Notes: generated from the sequence alone by a model not told the origin. A stretch of DNA of 64,000 nucleotides from Methylobacter sp. (GCF_023227905.1 NZ_JALOCF010000018.1:9508-73507), one strand, 5' to 3'. Shown: positions 24,513 through 33,991, counted from the stretch's first letter. Made by a program: numbers and translations.

Positions 24513-24937
24513 TCGGCTCAGGCGGCTTCGGCGGCGATAACCGTCATACGCAACCGATGGCGGAAATCAACACCACGCCGATGGTTGACGTCATGCTGGT
24601 GCTGCTGGTGATTTTCATCATCACCGCACCGCTGCTGACCCACTCGATCAAAATCGACCTGCCGCAAGCGGGCAGCCAAGCCAATCCGGAAAAACCCGAC
24701 ATCGTCACCCTGTCGATGAATGCGGAAGGCAAACTGTTTTGGAACGATGCGCCCCTTGCAGAAATTGAGCTTGACTCGCGATTGGCGGCGGAAGCGCAAA
24801 AAAAGCCCCAACCCGAACTGCATTTACGCGCCGACAAAACCACAAACTATCAACAATTAGCCATGGTAATGTCCGCTGCACAAAACGCAGGAATAGAAAA
24901 ACTGGGCTTCGTTACCGATCCGAATCTAAAGAAATAA
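24509..24937 (+). CDS. exbD: ExbD/TolR-family protein
   Basis: A 142-residue protein with one N-terminal membrane segment, MVDVMLVLLVIFIITAPLL, which contains the conserved proton-binding aspartate. It is preceded by AEINTTP and followed by a periplasmic domain (LRADKTTNYQQLAMVMSAAQ). It forms the proton channel with ExbB. It overlaps exbB and precedes a small unknown gene by 24 nt. Confidence 0.93.
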   Translation: MIGSGGFGGDNRHTQPMAEINTTPMVDVMLVLLVIFIITAPLLTHSIKIDLPQAGSQANPEKPDIVTLSMNAEGKLFWNDAPLAEIELDSRLAAEAQKKPQPELHLRADKTTNYQQLAMVMSAAQNAGIEKLGFVTDPNLKK

Positions 24938-24961
24938 AACCGCATATCGGAAGGAATTATC

Positions 24962-25246
24962 ATGTCTAAAAAAGATCAGCAAGAGACCTTATTAATGGCT
25001 GTCGAACATTTAAAAACTCAGTATGAAGCCCTGCAATATCCTTGCATTGCTCTGCTCATTTCCCGGTATTATCGTTTGCTTGGCAATTTAACTACATCCA
25101 AAAATAAGCAGGAAAAGTATGCCGCCTATTCAAGGACATGGCTTAACTGCCATATAAACAACCCAAGGCATCCGCAAAGAATTCAACACCAGCTTAATGA
25201 TTTTATTCAGCCTTATGAATTCGGCCTAGAATCGAGCGCGAAATAA
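24962..25246 (+). CDS. Small protein of unknown function in the tonB-exbBD operon
   Basis: A 94-residue, mostly helical, soluble protein (AVEHLKTQYEALQYPCIALL, NKQEKYAAYSRTWLNC). No family is recognised. GGAAGG stands 7 nt upstream of its ATG. It lies between exbD and a siderophore receptor in the same direction, so it is likely part of the iron-regulated transcript. Confidence 0.6.
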   Translation: MSKKDQQETLLMAVEHLKTQYEALQYPCIALLISRYYRLLGNLTTSKNKQEKYAAYSRTWLNCHINNPRHPQRIQHQLNDFIQPYEFGLESSAK

Positions 25247-25373
25247 CTTCATAACTAGCCCTCGATTCAAGCAAAGCGGAAAGGTAATTCCGTCCAAATA
25301 AAAAAACAGCCAGCCATCGCCTTTTGTGTGACCAGCCAGCCAGCAACAAGCTATACACAAAAGCGAGATATTT

Positions 25374-27518
25374 ATGAAAAATCACAAGAACCGGCCGCTG
25401 ATGCTGGCTATTGCCGCATTGTTGAACGCTTCGCATACCGAAGGTGCGGAGCTTGCTCAACCGGTACTTCCCGAAGTTAAAGTCAAGGCCGCCGCTGAAA
25501 AAGAACCCGCCTACAAAGCCGATACATCCAGCACCGGACTGAAGTTTGAAGCGGCCATACGCGATATTCCGCAATCCGTCAGCGTAGTCAAAGAGGAGTT
25601 GGTCAAATCGCAAAATGCCTTTAACCTGCGCGATGCGCTGAAGAATGTCAGCGGGCTGACCATTGCCGCCGGCGAGGGCGGGCGTACCGGCGATTCGATC
25701 ACCTTGCGCGGGTTTTCAGCAAACTCCGACACTTATCTCGACGGCGTCAAGGAAAACGGCCAGTACGCTCGCGACACTTTTTTCCTGGACCGCGTCGAAG
25801 TGCTGAAAGGCGCGTCTTCGGTACTGTTCGGGCGCGGCTCGACCGGCGGCGTTATCAACCCGATTGCCAAAAAGCCGGTCATGGGCAAGTCATTCGCCAC
25901 CGCGGACTTTACTTACGGTAACTATGACTTCAAGCGCACCACGCTGGATGCCGGAACAAAACTGACCGACAGCATCGCCGTGCGGCTCAACGCACTGTAC
26001 CAGGATGCCGATTCGTTCCGCGATTACAATTACACCAACCGCTGGGGCGTCGCGCCGTCGGTCAAGTTCGACATCACCAAGGACACCGATCTGACTCTGA
26101 TGCTGATGCATCAGGAAGAGGACAGCGTGTTCGACTATGGCGTGCCGATGGTCGGCGGAAAGCCCGCCAACGTGCCTGTCAACCAATTCTACGGTTTCAA
26201 GGATGATCTGTTGCAAACTTACGATACCTCGGTAGTGACGGCGATATTCAACCACCGCTTTAACTCGGATTTTTCAGTGCGGAATACCTCCCGATACGGC
26301 AATTATGATCGCAGCTATCGCACATTGCTGTTTTCAGGGTCGGCCTCCAATACCGGCCCGACAGCAACAATAGCCCGAACCCAGGCATTGCGCGAAAGCC
26401 CGCAAGAAAATTATTACAACCAGACCGACTTCACCTTCAAAAAACCGCTGTTCGGTTTTAACAATACCTTCCTTTTTGGCGCGGAAGTCGGCTGGGAAGA
26501 TTATACCTTCCGGTCTAAAAACTCGACCGGCGTCAGCCGGGTGTCCATCTATAACCCCATATCAGCGCCAACTGTAGGTTTGGGCCGCGCCAACGATTTT
26601 TCCGGCGTACTGGCAACCGACAGAAACACCAAAACCAATACCGTTGCCGGTTACGTGCTCGATCAGTTCGAGATTACGCCCGAGTGGAAGCTGCTTGCCG
26701 GTGGACGTTACGATGTTTTTCAGGCGAAACAGAACGACAATCTTCTTAACAGCAATGATTTCGAGCGTACCGATCACCAATGGAACCCGCGTGCCGGTCT
26801 GGTGTGGCAACCGAAAAATTGGCAGGCGTACTATTTCAGTTACGGCACATCGTTCAATCCTTCCGCGGAAACTTTTTCCCTCGCCAGCAATACCGCCAAC
26901 CTGAAACCGGAGCAGAGCCAGAATTTGGAAATCGGCGCCAAATTGGACCTTTTTGACGGACGACTCAGCGCGACCGGCGCGTTATTCCGGCTGGAAAAAA
27001 CCAACGCGCGGACAGCCGATCCTAGCGATCCTACCCGGAATATTCTGGCCGGAGAACAGCGGACCGACGGTTTCGAGTTAGGATTGGCCGGAGACATTCT
27101 GCCTGACTGGAGCCTTTCGGCGACTTACGCTTATCTCGATGCCGAAGTGGTTAAATCCAATAACAGCGCCACAGGATCGGTCAGCGGGCAATCCAAGTCG
27201 CTCGAAGGCAAGAATTCGGTGAATGTGCCGGAAAACAGCGGCGTAGTCTGGACCAGTTACAAGATCACCCCGGAATGGGACGTAGGCGGCGGCGTGTTTA
27301 TGTCCGGCTCGCGTTTCACCGATGCGGTTAATGAAGTGACCTTGCCCGGCTATGCGCGCCTTGATGCAACCGTGTCTTATCATCCGACCAAATACCTGGA
27401 CATCCAGGCCAATGCGTTCAACCTGCTGGATAAGGTCTATTACGAATCCGGACAAACCAATACGGCCTTGCCGGGGACGCCGCTGTCGGGACAGCTGACG
27501 TTGCGGGTGAAATATTGA
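25374..27518 (+). CDS. TonB-dependent siderophore receptor (Fiu-like)
   Basis: A 714-residue receptor: signal peptide ending near ASHTEGAELA, plug domain with IRDIPQSVSVVKEELV, GGRTGDSITLRGFSANSDTY and VLKGASSVLFGRGSTGGVIN, then the barrel ending LSGQLTLRVKY. It has no STN domain, so it does not signal through FecR. The next gene is a PiuC/YbiX dioxygenase, the partner of Fiu in E. coli, so a catecholate siderophore is the best guess. A palindromic repeat separates it from that gene. Confidence 0.9.
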   Translation: MKNHKNRPLMLAIAALLNASHTEGAELAQPVLPEVKVKAAAEKEPAYKADTSSTGLKFEAAIRDIPQSVSVVKEELVKSQNAFNLRDALKNVSGLTIAAGEGGRTGDSITLRGFSANSDTYLDGVKENGQYARDTFFLDRVEVLKGASSVLFGRGSTGGVINPIAKKPVMGKSFATADFTYGNYDFKRTTLDAGTKLTDSIAVRLNALYQDADSFRDYNYTNRWGVAPSVKFDITKDTDLTLMLMHQEEDSVFDYGVPMVGGKPANVPVNQFYGFKDDLLQTYDTSVVTAIFNHRFNSDFSVRNTSRYGNYDRSYRTLLFSGSASNTGPTATIARTQALRESPQENYYNQTDFTFKKPLFGFNNTFLFGAEVGWEDYTFRSKNSTGVSRVSIYNPISAPTVGLGRANDFSGVLATDRNTKTNTVAGYVLDQFEITPEWKLLAGGRYDVFQAKQNDNLLNSNDFERTDHQWNPRAGLVWQPKNWQAYYFSYGTSFNPSAETFSLASNTANLKPEQSQNLEIGAKLDLFDGRLSATGALFRLEKTNARTADPSDPTRNILAGEQRTDGFELGLAGDILPDWSLSATYAYLDAEVVKSNNSATGSVSGQSKSLEGKNSVNVPENSGVVWTSYKITPEWDVGGGVFMSGSRFTDAVNEVTLPGYARLDATVSYHPTKYLDIQANAFNLLDKVYYESGQTNTALPGTPLSGQLTLRVKY

Positions 27519-27590
27519 TGTGCAATTGAATACACTAAATTTTGTCCACGAAAAGCAGCAGAGAGAAATGTTATCCAACGCGACTTGACG

Positions 27591-27649
27591 CCAAAGCAAG
27601 CTTTGGACTCCAGAAAATCCGGCTACAGGAGTTCAAAGCTTGCTTTGAA
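27591..27649. repeat. Dispersed palindromic repeat, copy 1
   Basis: The arm CCAAAGCAAGCTTTGGACTCC (one half also self-complementary) and GGAGTTCAAAGCTTGCTTTG enclose 16 nt. The same unit with perfect 21-bp arms recurs at 30754-30811. It lies in the 194-bp gap between the receptor and the PiuC-like gene. Confidence 0.75.
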
Positions 27650-27712
27650 TTTTAAATTTTTTAAACACAACGCAGAACCCGATCGCAGCCACGTCACAAA
27701 CAGAGGATCACC

Positions 27713-28384
27713 ATGCTACTTGCCATTGAAAATGTTTTAACAGGTGAAGAACTCGCCGGTGCGCGAGAACTATTCGCCAAAGCGCAATTTGTTGATGGCC
27801 GGGTCACCGCAGGCGAGCTGGCCGCCAAGGTAAAAAACAACCTGCAACTGCCTGCGAAGGCGGCGGAGACGCAAGTGCTGACCGAGATCGTTCATAATGC
27901 CTTGCATTGCAATCCGCTGTTTGTATCCGCGGCCTTGCCGAAAGTAGTCTGCCCGCCGCTGTTTAATCGCTATGTTCCGGGCATGGAGTTTGGCATCCAT
28001 GTCGACAATGCGATCCGCGTCGGCGTGTCGACTTTTCGCACCGATGTATCGGGAACGCTGTTCCTGTCCGAGCCGGACGAATATGAAGGCGGGGAGTTGG
28101 TCATCGAAGACACTTACGGCGTGCAGCGCATTAAACTGCCTGCCGGAAGCCTGGTGCTGTATCCGTCAAGCAGCTTGCACAAGGTGGAAGCCATCACCGG
28201 CGGCCACCGCGATGTTGCAGTGTTCTGGGTGCAGAGTATGATTCGCGACGTCGCCCAGCGCAGCCTTTTGTTTCAGCTCGATGCTGGTATCCAGAGCCTT
28301 CGAGCCCGTGCCCCGGAAAGTCCTGAGATTGTGCCGCTGGTCGCTACTTACCATAACCTGCTGCGTATGTGGGCGGACATCTGA
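27713..28384 (+). CDS. Fe(II)/2-oxoglutarate-dependent PKHD-type hydroxylase (PiuC/YbiX-like)
   Basis: A 223-residue dioxygenase of the PiuC/YbiX group. The iron-binding HxD is in FGIHVDNAIR and the distal His with the 2-oxoglutarate Arg in GGHRDVAVFWVQSM. The N terminus LLAIENVLTGEELAGARELF and the C terminus are typical and full length. In enterobacteria and pseudomonads it accompanies the Fiu/PiuA catecholate receptors and is iron-regulated; its substrate is unknown. Here it follows the receptor and precedes an ABC system by 99 nt. Confidence 0.92.
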   Translation: MLLAIENVLTGEELAGARELFAKAQFVDGRVTAGELAAKVKNNLQLPAKAAETQVLTEIVHNALHCNPLFVSAALPKVVCPPLFNRYVPGMEFGIHVDNAIRVGVSTFRTDVSGTLFLSEPDEYEGGELVIEDTYGVQRIKLPAGSLVLYPSSSLHKVEAITGGHRDVAVFWVQSMIRDVAQRSLLFQLDAGIQSLRARAPESPEIVPLVATYHNLLRMWADI

Positions 28385-28483
28385 CAATAAGCCGGGGTAC
28401 CCCTTATAATGGCGCGACTTTAAAACCCCGAACCATTGATATGGCGGCCTGAGTTTTAACTTAAACTGAAACAGAGACTGGAA

Positions 28484-29206
28484 ATGCTGCAAGCAACTGA
28501 ACTCACTAAAGCCTATAACGGCGCCATTGCCCTGAACAAACTAAACCTGACGGTGAACAGCGGAGAGATTTTCTGCCTTTTGGGCGCGAACGGTGCCGGA
28601 AAAACCACAACCATCAATTTGTTCCTGAATTTCGTATCGCCGACCGGCGGGCAAGCGCAGGTGAACGGTATCGACGTAAGCAAGGAACCGCTTGAGGCGA
28701 AACGCCACATTGCTTATATTCCTGAAACGGTGATGCTCTACCCTAGCCTTTCCGGGCTGGAGAATCTTAAGTTTTTCACCACGCTGGCGCTGGGGCATAA
28801 GCGGCCCGAACATGAACTGCTCGAGTTACTTGCTCAAGCGGGACTGGTTGAAGACGCGGCGTTCAAACGCGTGTCCGGTTATTCGAAAGGCATGCGGCAG
28901 AAAGTCGGAATTGCTATTGCGATTGCGAAAAACGCGAAGGCGCTGCTGCTGGACGAACCGACTTCCGGTCTCGATCCGCAAGCCGCGAACGAATTCTCCA
29001 AACTGCTGGACCGGCTTAAAGCTGAAGGCGTAGCCATCCTGATGGCCACCCATGACCTGTTCCTGGCCAAGCAAGTCGGCACCCGCGTGGGCATCATGCA
29101 GCGCGGGAACCTGGTCTCGACCATGGCAACCGACGATCTCGGCCACGCCGATCTCGAGCGGCTTTATCTCGACATTGCTTATGGCTACAGCAAGGAAGCC
29201 GGATGA
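28484..29206 (+). CDS. ABC transporter ATP-binding protein
   Basis: A 240-residue ABC ATPase. Walker A LLGANGAGKTT, signature YSKGMRQKV, Walker B ALLLDEPTSGLDP, switch His in LMATHDLF. The set and length fit ABC-2 type exporters and the NosF/CcmA branch. Its stop overlaps the start of the first permease (ATGA), so it energises the two following membrane proteins. Confidence 0.9.
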   Translation: MLQATELTKAYNGAIALNKLNLTVNSGEIFCLLGANGAGKTTTINLFLNFVSPTGGQAQVNGIDVSKEPLEAKRHIAYIPETVMLYPSLSGLENLKFFTTLALGHKRPEHELLELLAQAGLVEDAAFKRVSGYSKGMRQKVGIAIAIAKNAKALLLDEPTSGLDPQAANEFSKLLDRLKAEGVAILMATHDLFLAKQVGTRVGIMQRGNLVSTMATDDLGHADLERLYLDIAYGYSKEAG

Positions 29207-30639
29207 ACACTGCCGCAAATGTTATCAGTACCATTGCTCGCAAAGAGTTGCTTGAGCAGTTACGCGATGCGCGATTTTGGTGGGCCGGCGGCATCATCCT
29301 GGTGTTAATGTTAACTGCGCTGCTGCTGGGCTGGCAGCAGATGCAGCTCGTTGACAAGGAGCATGCCGAAGCTCGCGCCGTGGCTTATCAGCAATGGCTG
29401 GATCAGGGCGATAAAAATCCCCACCAGGCCGCGCATTTCGGTCAATACGCTTTCAAGCCGATGAGTCCACTGGCGTTCGTTGATCCGGGCATCGACCGAT
29501 TCGTTGGTTCCACGGTGTGGATGGAAGCGCATAAACAAAACGAATTCAATTTTCGCCCGGCGCGCGACGCGACCTCATTGCAACGCTTCGGCGAGCTGAC
29601 TATGACGTTTGTATTGCAAACACTGGTGCCGCTGGTCATTGTATTGCTCTCCTTTTCGGCGTTCACCGGCGAACGCGAAAGCGGCACCTTACGGCAGTTA
29701 TTGAGCATCGGCGTAAAGCCTTCGCAATTACTGGCCGGCAAAAGCCTGGCGATTGCGACAGCCATCGGCGCATTACTGTTGCCGATGGCATTGCTCGGTT
29801 TTGTGGCATTGGGTTTCGCCGAGAACCAGCATGCCGGTATGGCGAATTTATACAAGCGCGGTGCTTGGCTCGTCTTGGGCTATGCGATCTATTTAACCGG
29901 ATTTATTGCCTTGGCGTTAGGCGTATCGGCGGCTTCGTCGTCATCGCGGAAAGCGCTGATCATGCTGCTCGCGTTTTGGGTGGTTAACGGTTTTATCGCA
30001 CCACGGGCCATGACCGATTTAGCCCGCCTGATCTGCCCCACTCCAACCAAGGTAGAATTCCAGAACGGCATCAATGAAGCACGCAAAGCAAGTTTTGGAC
30101 ACGATGAAACGCATCCCGCTTTCGTCGCTTTTCGCGATGAGGTACTTAAGCAATACAAGGTCGCCCGTATTGAGGATTTGCCGATTAGCTTCCGTGGGCT
30201 CTCTTTGCGCAAAGGCGATGAGAACGGCTACCGCATTTACGACGAGCACTACGGCGCGCTCTGGAATACCTACGCACGCCAGGAACGTATCCGCGCTATC
30301 ACGGGGTTTGCCTTTCCGCTAGCCGCACTCCGGCCGTTTTCCATGGGCTTGGCCGGTACCGACACTTTTCATCAAAACCGGTTTGCTACCGCTGCCGAAC
30401 TGTACCGGCGGCAACTTCAAACAGCAATGAGCGAAGACCTGATCCAGCACCATAAAAACGGCGATAACAACTACGTATCCAATCGCGAATTGTGGGAAAA
30501 AATTCCGGCATTGGCGCACCAAATACCGGAAGCTGAAACCGCTATCGCCGAACAATCTTTAAACCTGGGGATTTTATTAATGTGGATGCTGACGACCATC
30601 GGGTTTGCAGTAACGGCAGCGCGGCGCTTACGGCCATAA
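29203..30639 (+). CDS. ABC-2 type permease with a large extracytoplasmic domain (DUF3526-like), first copy
   Basis: A 478-residue membrane protein. One N-terminal segment (WWAGGIILVLMLTALLLG) is followed by about 120 soluble residues; then come a cluster of membrane helices from about residue 140 (FVLQTLVPLVIVLLSFSAF), another soluble part, and a last helix (NLGILLMWMLTTIGFAVTAA). The motif FTGERESGTLRQLLSIG is typical of ABC-2 permeases. It is co-translated with the ATPase and is paralogous to the next permease. Confidence 0.85.
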   Translation: MNTAANVISTIARKELLEQLRDARFWWAGGIILVLMLTALLLGWQQMQLVDKEHAEARAVAYQQWLDQGDKNPHQAAHFGQYAFKPMSPLAFVDPGIDRFVGSTVWMEAHKQNEFNFRPARDATSLQRFGELTMTFVLQTLVPLVIVLLSFSAFTGERESGTLRQLLSIGVKPSQLLAGKSLAIATAIGALLLPMALLGFVALGFAENQHAGMANLYKRGAWLVLGYAIYLTGFIALALGVSAASSSSRKALIMLLAFWVVNGFIAPRAMTDLARLICPTPTKVEFQNGINEARKASFGHDETHPAFVAFRDEVLKQYKVARIEDLPISFRGLSLRKGDENGYRIYDEHYGALWNTYARQERIRAITGFAFPLAALRPFSMGLAGTDTFHQNRFATAAELYRRQLQTAMSEDLIQHHKNGDNNYVSNRELWEKIPALAHQIPEAETAIAEQSLNLGILLMWMLTTIGFAVTAARRLRP

Positions 30640-30644
30640 TATTA

Positions 30645-30854
30645 ATAGTTGCAAAAGTTTTTGCATTTACAGCGGCCCGCACTGCAATGGCTTCGCCGAC
30701 TATGGAATGCCGGTAACGGCTCGCGTTCTTTTGTTGGACCACGGTTGTGCCGCTCAAAGCAAGCTTTGAACTCCCGGTAGGACTCATGTCGGAGTTCAAA
30801 GCTTGCTTTGAACAGCTAAACGGTACCCAAAGATGCAAGAACTTTTGCAACTAT
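30645..30854. mobile_element. 210-bp MITE-like element containing a nested palindrome
   Basis: Outer inverted repeats of 22 bp with one mismatch: ATAGTTGCAAAAGTTTTTGC at 30645-30664 plus AT, and its complement at 30833-30854. Inside is the palindromic unit at 30754-30811. No target duplication was found. It fills the gap between the two permease genes and supplies a spurious ATG at 30833. Confidence 0.65.
30754..30811. repeat. Dispersed palindromic repeat, copy 2
   Basis: Perfect 21-bp arms beginning TCAAAGCAAGCTTTGAACTC (30754-30774) and ending at 30811, enclosing 16 nt. It is the same family as 27591-27649. Each arm contains the self-complementary core CAAAGCAAGCTTTG-like half, so it can fold in more than one way. 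Confidence 0.8.
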
Positions 30855-30901
30855 CAATACATGCGGGAACTTACGCAATGATTAATAACGGAATAGCAAC
30901 T

Positions 30902-32362
30902 ATGCACACGACTCTGTATTTGAAAGCGATATTTAACTTCGAGCGTTCGCTGTTCCGCGCCGATAGACTGGACGTTCTTGTCGCATTTATTCTGTTTGCG
31001 GCAATCGGCTACGCGTTTGTCAACGGTCATGCCTGGATGAACAAACAGCAACAAGCTGTGCATGCCGCGCAAACCGAAGAATCGGCACGCCTGCAAGATC
31101 TGAAAGATACCCTGGTCAAGATCGAGGCAGGCAGCCTTAAACCGCCCAAGTCTTACCAAAACCCGGCAAGCGCTCATGCTGTGGGTAACCAGCTTGCAGC
31201 GACCTATGCCATTCTGCCGCCAACCTCACTTGCTTTGACCGCTATAGGCCAAAGCGATCTCAATCCTCCTTACACAAAAGTATCCGGTGAGAACAAAGAG
31301 ATATTTGCGTTAAACGAAGAAATCGAAAACCCCGGCAATTTACTGGCCGGCAATTTCGATCTTGCCTTTGTCGTCGTTTTTTTATTGCCGATCCTGATTA
31401 TCGCGCTCTCCTATAACCTGCTCTCGGCTGAGCGCGAGCAGGGTACGCTGGCTATCACGATGACAAACCCGGTGCCGCTGTGGGTTTTGATTGCCGGCAA
31501 ACTTTGTTTTCGTGCCGGTTTTGTCTTTTCAATGATGGCCGGAATGGCGGTTATCGGATTGATTATCGCCGGCGCCGATTTGACGGCTAGCGATAGCATG
31601 GTGCGCTTGGCTTGGTGGATAGGGCTGCTGTTTACTTACATCCTGTTCTGGTTTGCCATGGCGGTTGCGGTCAATGTGCAGGCTAAATCGTCTTCACACA
31701 ACGCACTGGTTTTGACCGGGCTGTGGATTATGCTGTTGCTGGTATTACCGACCTTCATCAGCATCGCTATCAATGTCGCGTACCCGCTTCCTTCCCGCGT
31801 AGCGATGATAGGCGCGATTCGCGCCGCGCAAACGGATGCTGGCAAGTCATCCGACGCAACCCTTGCGCGTTTTGAACAAGAGCATCCCGAAATGACGATC
31901 AAACCGGGTTCAGCAGACGATGATTATGCCGCTTCCAGAAAGCGTGTATTGGTACAGCTTGCAGCGTCCGAGCGAGTAGCACAAATCATGACCGGCTACG
32001 ACCGGCAATTAGCCAAGCGGCAACGCATCGCCGAAATCCTGCGCTTTTTATCCCCGGCGATTGTTATGCAGGAAGCATTAAACGCGATAGCGGGCACCGA
32101 CAACAGCCGGTATCGACATTTATCTCGCCAAGTCGATGCCTTTCGCCGTACGCGGCAGGATTTTTTTATGCCGAAAGCACTTAATAACGTGCCTCTCAAA
32201 CTGGCTGATTACCAAGACTTTCCGCGTTTTAGCTATGTCGAGCAGGCGATTTCAGAAACCGGCTTGAGATTGTTTGGCGGATGGCTCGGCTTAATGATCC
32301 CAATTGCTTTGCTATTCATGTTCACCCTGCGCCGCATCCGGAATTACCCGGTTACGGCATGA
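30902..32362 (+). CDS. ABC-2 type permease with a large extracytoplasmic domain (DUF3526-like), second copy
   Basis: A 486-residue paralogue of the preceding permease: N-terminal membrane segment (LDVLVAFILFAAIGYAFVNG), a long soluble part, membrane helices (LAFVVVFLLPILIIALSYNL onward), the motif LSAEREQGTLAITMTNPVP, a second soluble part and a final helix (LGLMIPIALLFMFTLRRI). The ATG at 30902 is chosen; the longer frame starts inside the MITE-like element and another ATG at 30878 is possible. It probably pairs with the first permease as a heterodimer. Confidence 0.85.
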   Translation: MHTTLYLKAIFNFERSLFRADRLDVLVAFILFAAIGYAFVNGHAWMNKQQQAVHAAQTEESARLQDLKDTLVKIEAGSLKPPKSYQNPASAHAVGNQLAATYAILPPTSLALTAIGQSDLNPPYTKVSGENKEIFALNEEIENPGNLLAGNFDLAFVVVFLLPILIIALSYNLLSAEREQGTLAITMTNPVPLWVLIAGKLCFRAGFVFSMMAGMAVIGLIIAGADLTASDSMVRLAWWIGLLFTYILFWFAMAVAVNVQAKSSSHNALVLTGLWIMLLLVLPTFISIAINVAYPLPSRVAMIGAIRAAQTDAGKSSDATLARFEQEHPEMTIKPGSADDDYAASRKRVLVQLAASERVAQIMTGYDRQLAKRQRIAEILRFLSPAIVMQEALNAIAGTDNSRYRHLSRQVDAFRRTRQDFFMPKALNNVPLKLADYQDFPRFSYVEQAISETGLRLFGGWLGLMIPIALLFMFTLRRIRNYPVTA

Positions 32363-32385
32363 CCAATGAGAAAAAAAGATAAATA

Positions 32386-33042
32386 ATGACGCAAACACAA
32401 AATCCAGAGACAGTAATCCGACAACCCAAACGTATTCAATGGCTTAAATGGCTGCGCCGCGTCCACGCCTGGGTCGGGCTGTGGGGCGCGGCGTTGGGTT
32501 TGTTATTCGGCGTTAGCGGAATTTTACTCAACCACCATATGGTGATGAAAATTCCTGCTGCAAAAATGGAACGGTCGCAAATCGAACTGCCTCTGCCTAC
32601 ACCGCTTCCTGTGGATGCAGAAGCTTTGGCCTTATGGTTGCAAACACAATTAAACATCAGCCGGGAACCCAGTAAAGTAATCACTGAACCGGCAAAAACC
32701 GTAACCTGGGCCGGTCAAACTTTCCAACAACCCGGCCAATGGCGAGTGGATTTTCATAGTCCGCAGCAATCTGTGAACGCTGAATACTGGGTCGGTAATA
32801 GTTTTGTTTCGGTAAAACGCCAGGATGCCAATATCTTCGCCTTCATCACCCGTTTGCATAAAGGAGTCGGCATGGGCACAGCCTGGATACTGCTGGCCGA
32901 TACGCTGGCCGGCGGCTTGGTATTTCTTTCCCTGACCGGCTTGTTATTGTGGACCAAGCTGCATGGCTCGCGTCTGCTTATGGCTGGCTTGGGGTTGGTT
33001 TCGCTTGGACTGGGAGTGTCTGTTGTGCTGAACTCGCTGTAA
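32386..33042 (+). CDS. PepSY-associated membrane protein
   Basis: A 218-residue protein with the PepSY-TM hallmark RRVHAWVGLWGAALGLLFGV near the N terminus. A periplasmic PepSY-like domain (VDFHSPQQSVNAEYWVG) follows, then the motif FAFITRLHKGVGMGTAWIL and C-terminal membrane segments. It follows the second permease by 23 nt, so it is part of the ABC operon. PepSY proteins beside metal receptors are thought to help reduce or release the metal at the inner membrane. Confidence 0.8.
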   Translation: MTQTQNPETVIRQPKRIQWLKWLRRVHAWVGLWGAALGLLFGVSGILLNHHMVMKIPAAKMERSQIELPLPTPLPVDAEALALWLQTQLNISREPSKVITEPAKTVTWAGQTFQQPGQWRVDFHSPQQSVNAEYWVGNSFVSVKRQDANIFAFITRLHKGVGMGTAWILLADTLAGGLVFLSLTGLLLWTKLHGSRLLMAGLGLVSLGLGVSVVLNSL

Positions 33043-33376
33043 CTTTTTCTGCGTTGAGCTGGCGGCGACAAAAAGCATAACCGGAAACGGCTATTTTCCC
33101 TGCGTTTGCAGCACCAGCCTGTGTTCCGCCTTTCCGGCGTCAGCCCATTAGGTCATATCACTACAAATATGTGGCATATGACCTACTTTTTAGGATTAAG
33201 ATGATTTGCCGGACCGTTTCCGAGCAATCACCGCATCAGCCAGTAAGCCTAATATCAAGGCTCAGGAGCCTTAGCAGCTATAATTAGCCTATTTGGCATT
33301 ATATTTGCTGACTTTTATGGCAATCGTTTACCTGATTCTTCAGGCTAATACTGCCATAGAGGGAATTATTTCATTG
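33043..33376. other. Gene-free stretch between PepSY and FecI genes
   Basis: It contains the terminator-like inverted repeat at 33149-33191 and presumably the promoter of the sigma factor operon. No Fur box with a good match was found. Confidence 0.5.
33149..33191 (+). terminator. Terminator of the ABC/PepSY operon
   Basis: TAGGTCATAT (33149-33158) pairs perfectly with ATATGACCTA (33176-33185) around 17 nt and is followed by CTTTTTA. It lies 107 nt after the PepSY stop codon. Confidence 0.55.
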
Positions 33377-33877
33377 ATGAATCTGTCGCCAGAACCTGGA
33401 TTGTCTGCGCATTTCCTTTTGCATCAAAAAGACTTGATGCAGTTTTTGACGTTTAAAGTGCAATGCGCCGAAACAGCTGCCGATTTAACACAGGAAACTT
33501 ATTTACGTATCGCCCATCACCCCGACCCCGGCAATATCGAAAATATACGCGCTTACCTGTTCCGTATCGCCAATAACCTTGCCCTTGATTATCTTCGCAG
33601 CCAGACGCGGCTGAATAAACGCGATGCCGGACCGGTTACGGAAGACTTTACCTGCCATCAACCTGAGCCGGATGCAATAGTGTCCGACCACCAGCAACTG
33701 GAGTTTCTTGAACGGGTTATTTATGACTTGCCGCCGAAATGTCGGGAGGTTTTCCTGATGAGTCGCGTGGAGAACAAAAGCTATACCGAGATCAGCAACG
33801 AGCTGGGTATCTCTCCCCGCACCGTGGAAAGCCATATGCGCAAGGCATTGGAGCAGATTCGGAAACAGTTTGACTAA
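33377..33877 (+). CDS. FecI-like ECF sigma factor, module 1
   Basis: A 166-residue sigma-70 family ECF factor. Region 2 is seen in ETAADLTQETYLRIAHHP and AYLFRIANNLALDYLRSQTR, and region 4 in LPPKCREVFLMSRVENKSYT with EISNELGISPRTVESHMRKA. The ATG at 33377 gives a normal length; an upstream TTG would add 28 hydrophobic residues. It precedes fecR-like and receptor genes and would direct transcription of the STN-receptor at 35.2 kb when the ligand is bound. Confidence 0.87.
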   Translation: MNLSPEPGLSAHFLLHQKDLMQFLTFKVQCAETAADLTQETYLRIAHHPDPGNIENIRAYLFRIANNLALDYLRSQTRLNKRDAGPVTEDFTCHQPEPDAIVSDHQQLEFLERVIYDLPPKCREVFLMSRVENKSYTEISNELGISPRTVESHMRKALEQIRKQFD

Positions 33878-33991
33878 GTTCCTCATCAAGCAAAATATAT
33901 TTTCGTCCTGTAAGGGTATCGAGACTGTCAGACGTCTTATTAATTAAGCTACCCATAACAGGACTATTCTCTCTGTAGTAATATACCCATC

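Noticed and set aside
30833..30901. N-terminal extension of the second permease
   Set aside because: The added 23 codons start inside the inverted end of a repeat element and do not resemble the paralogous permease.
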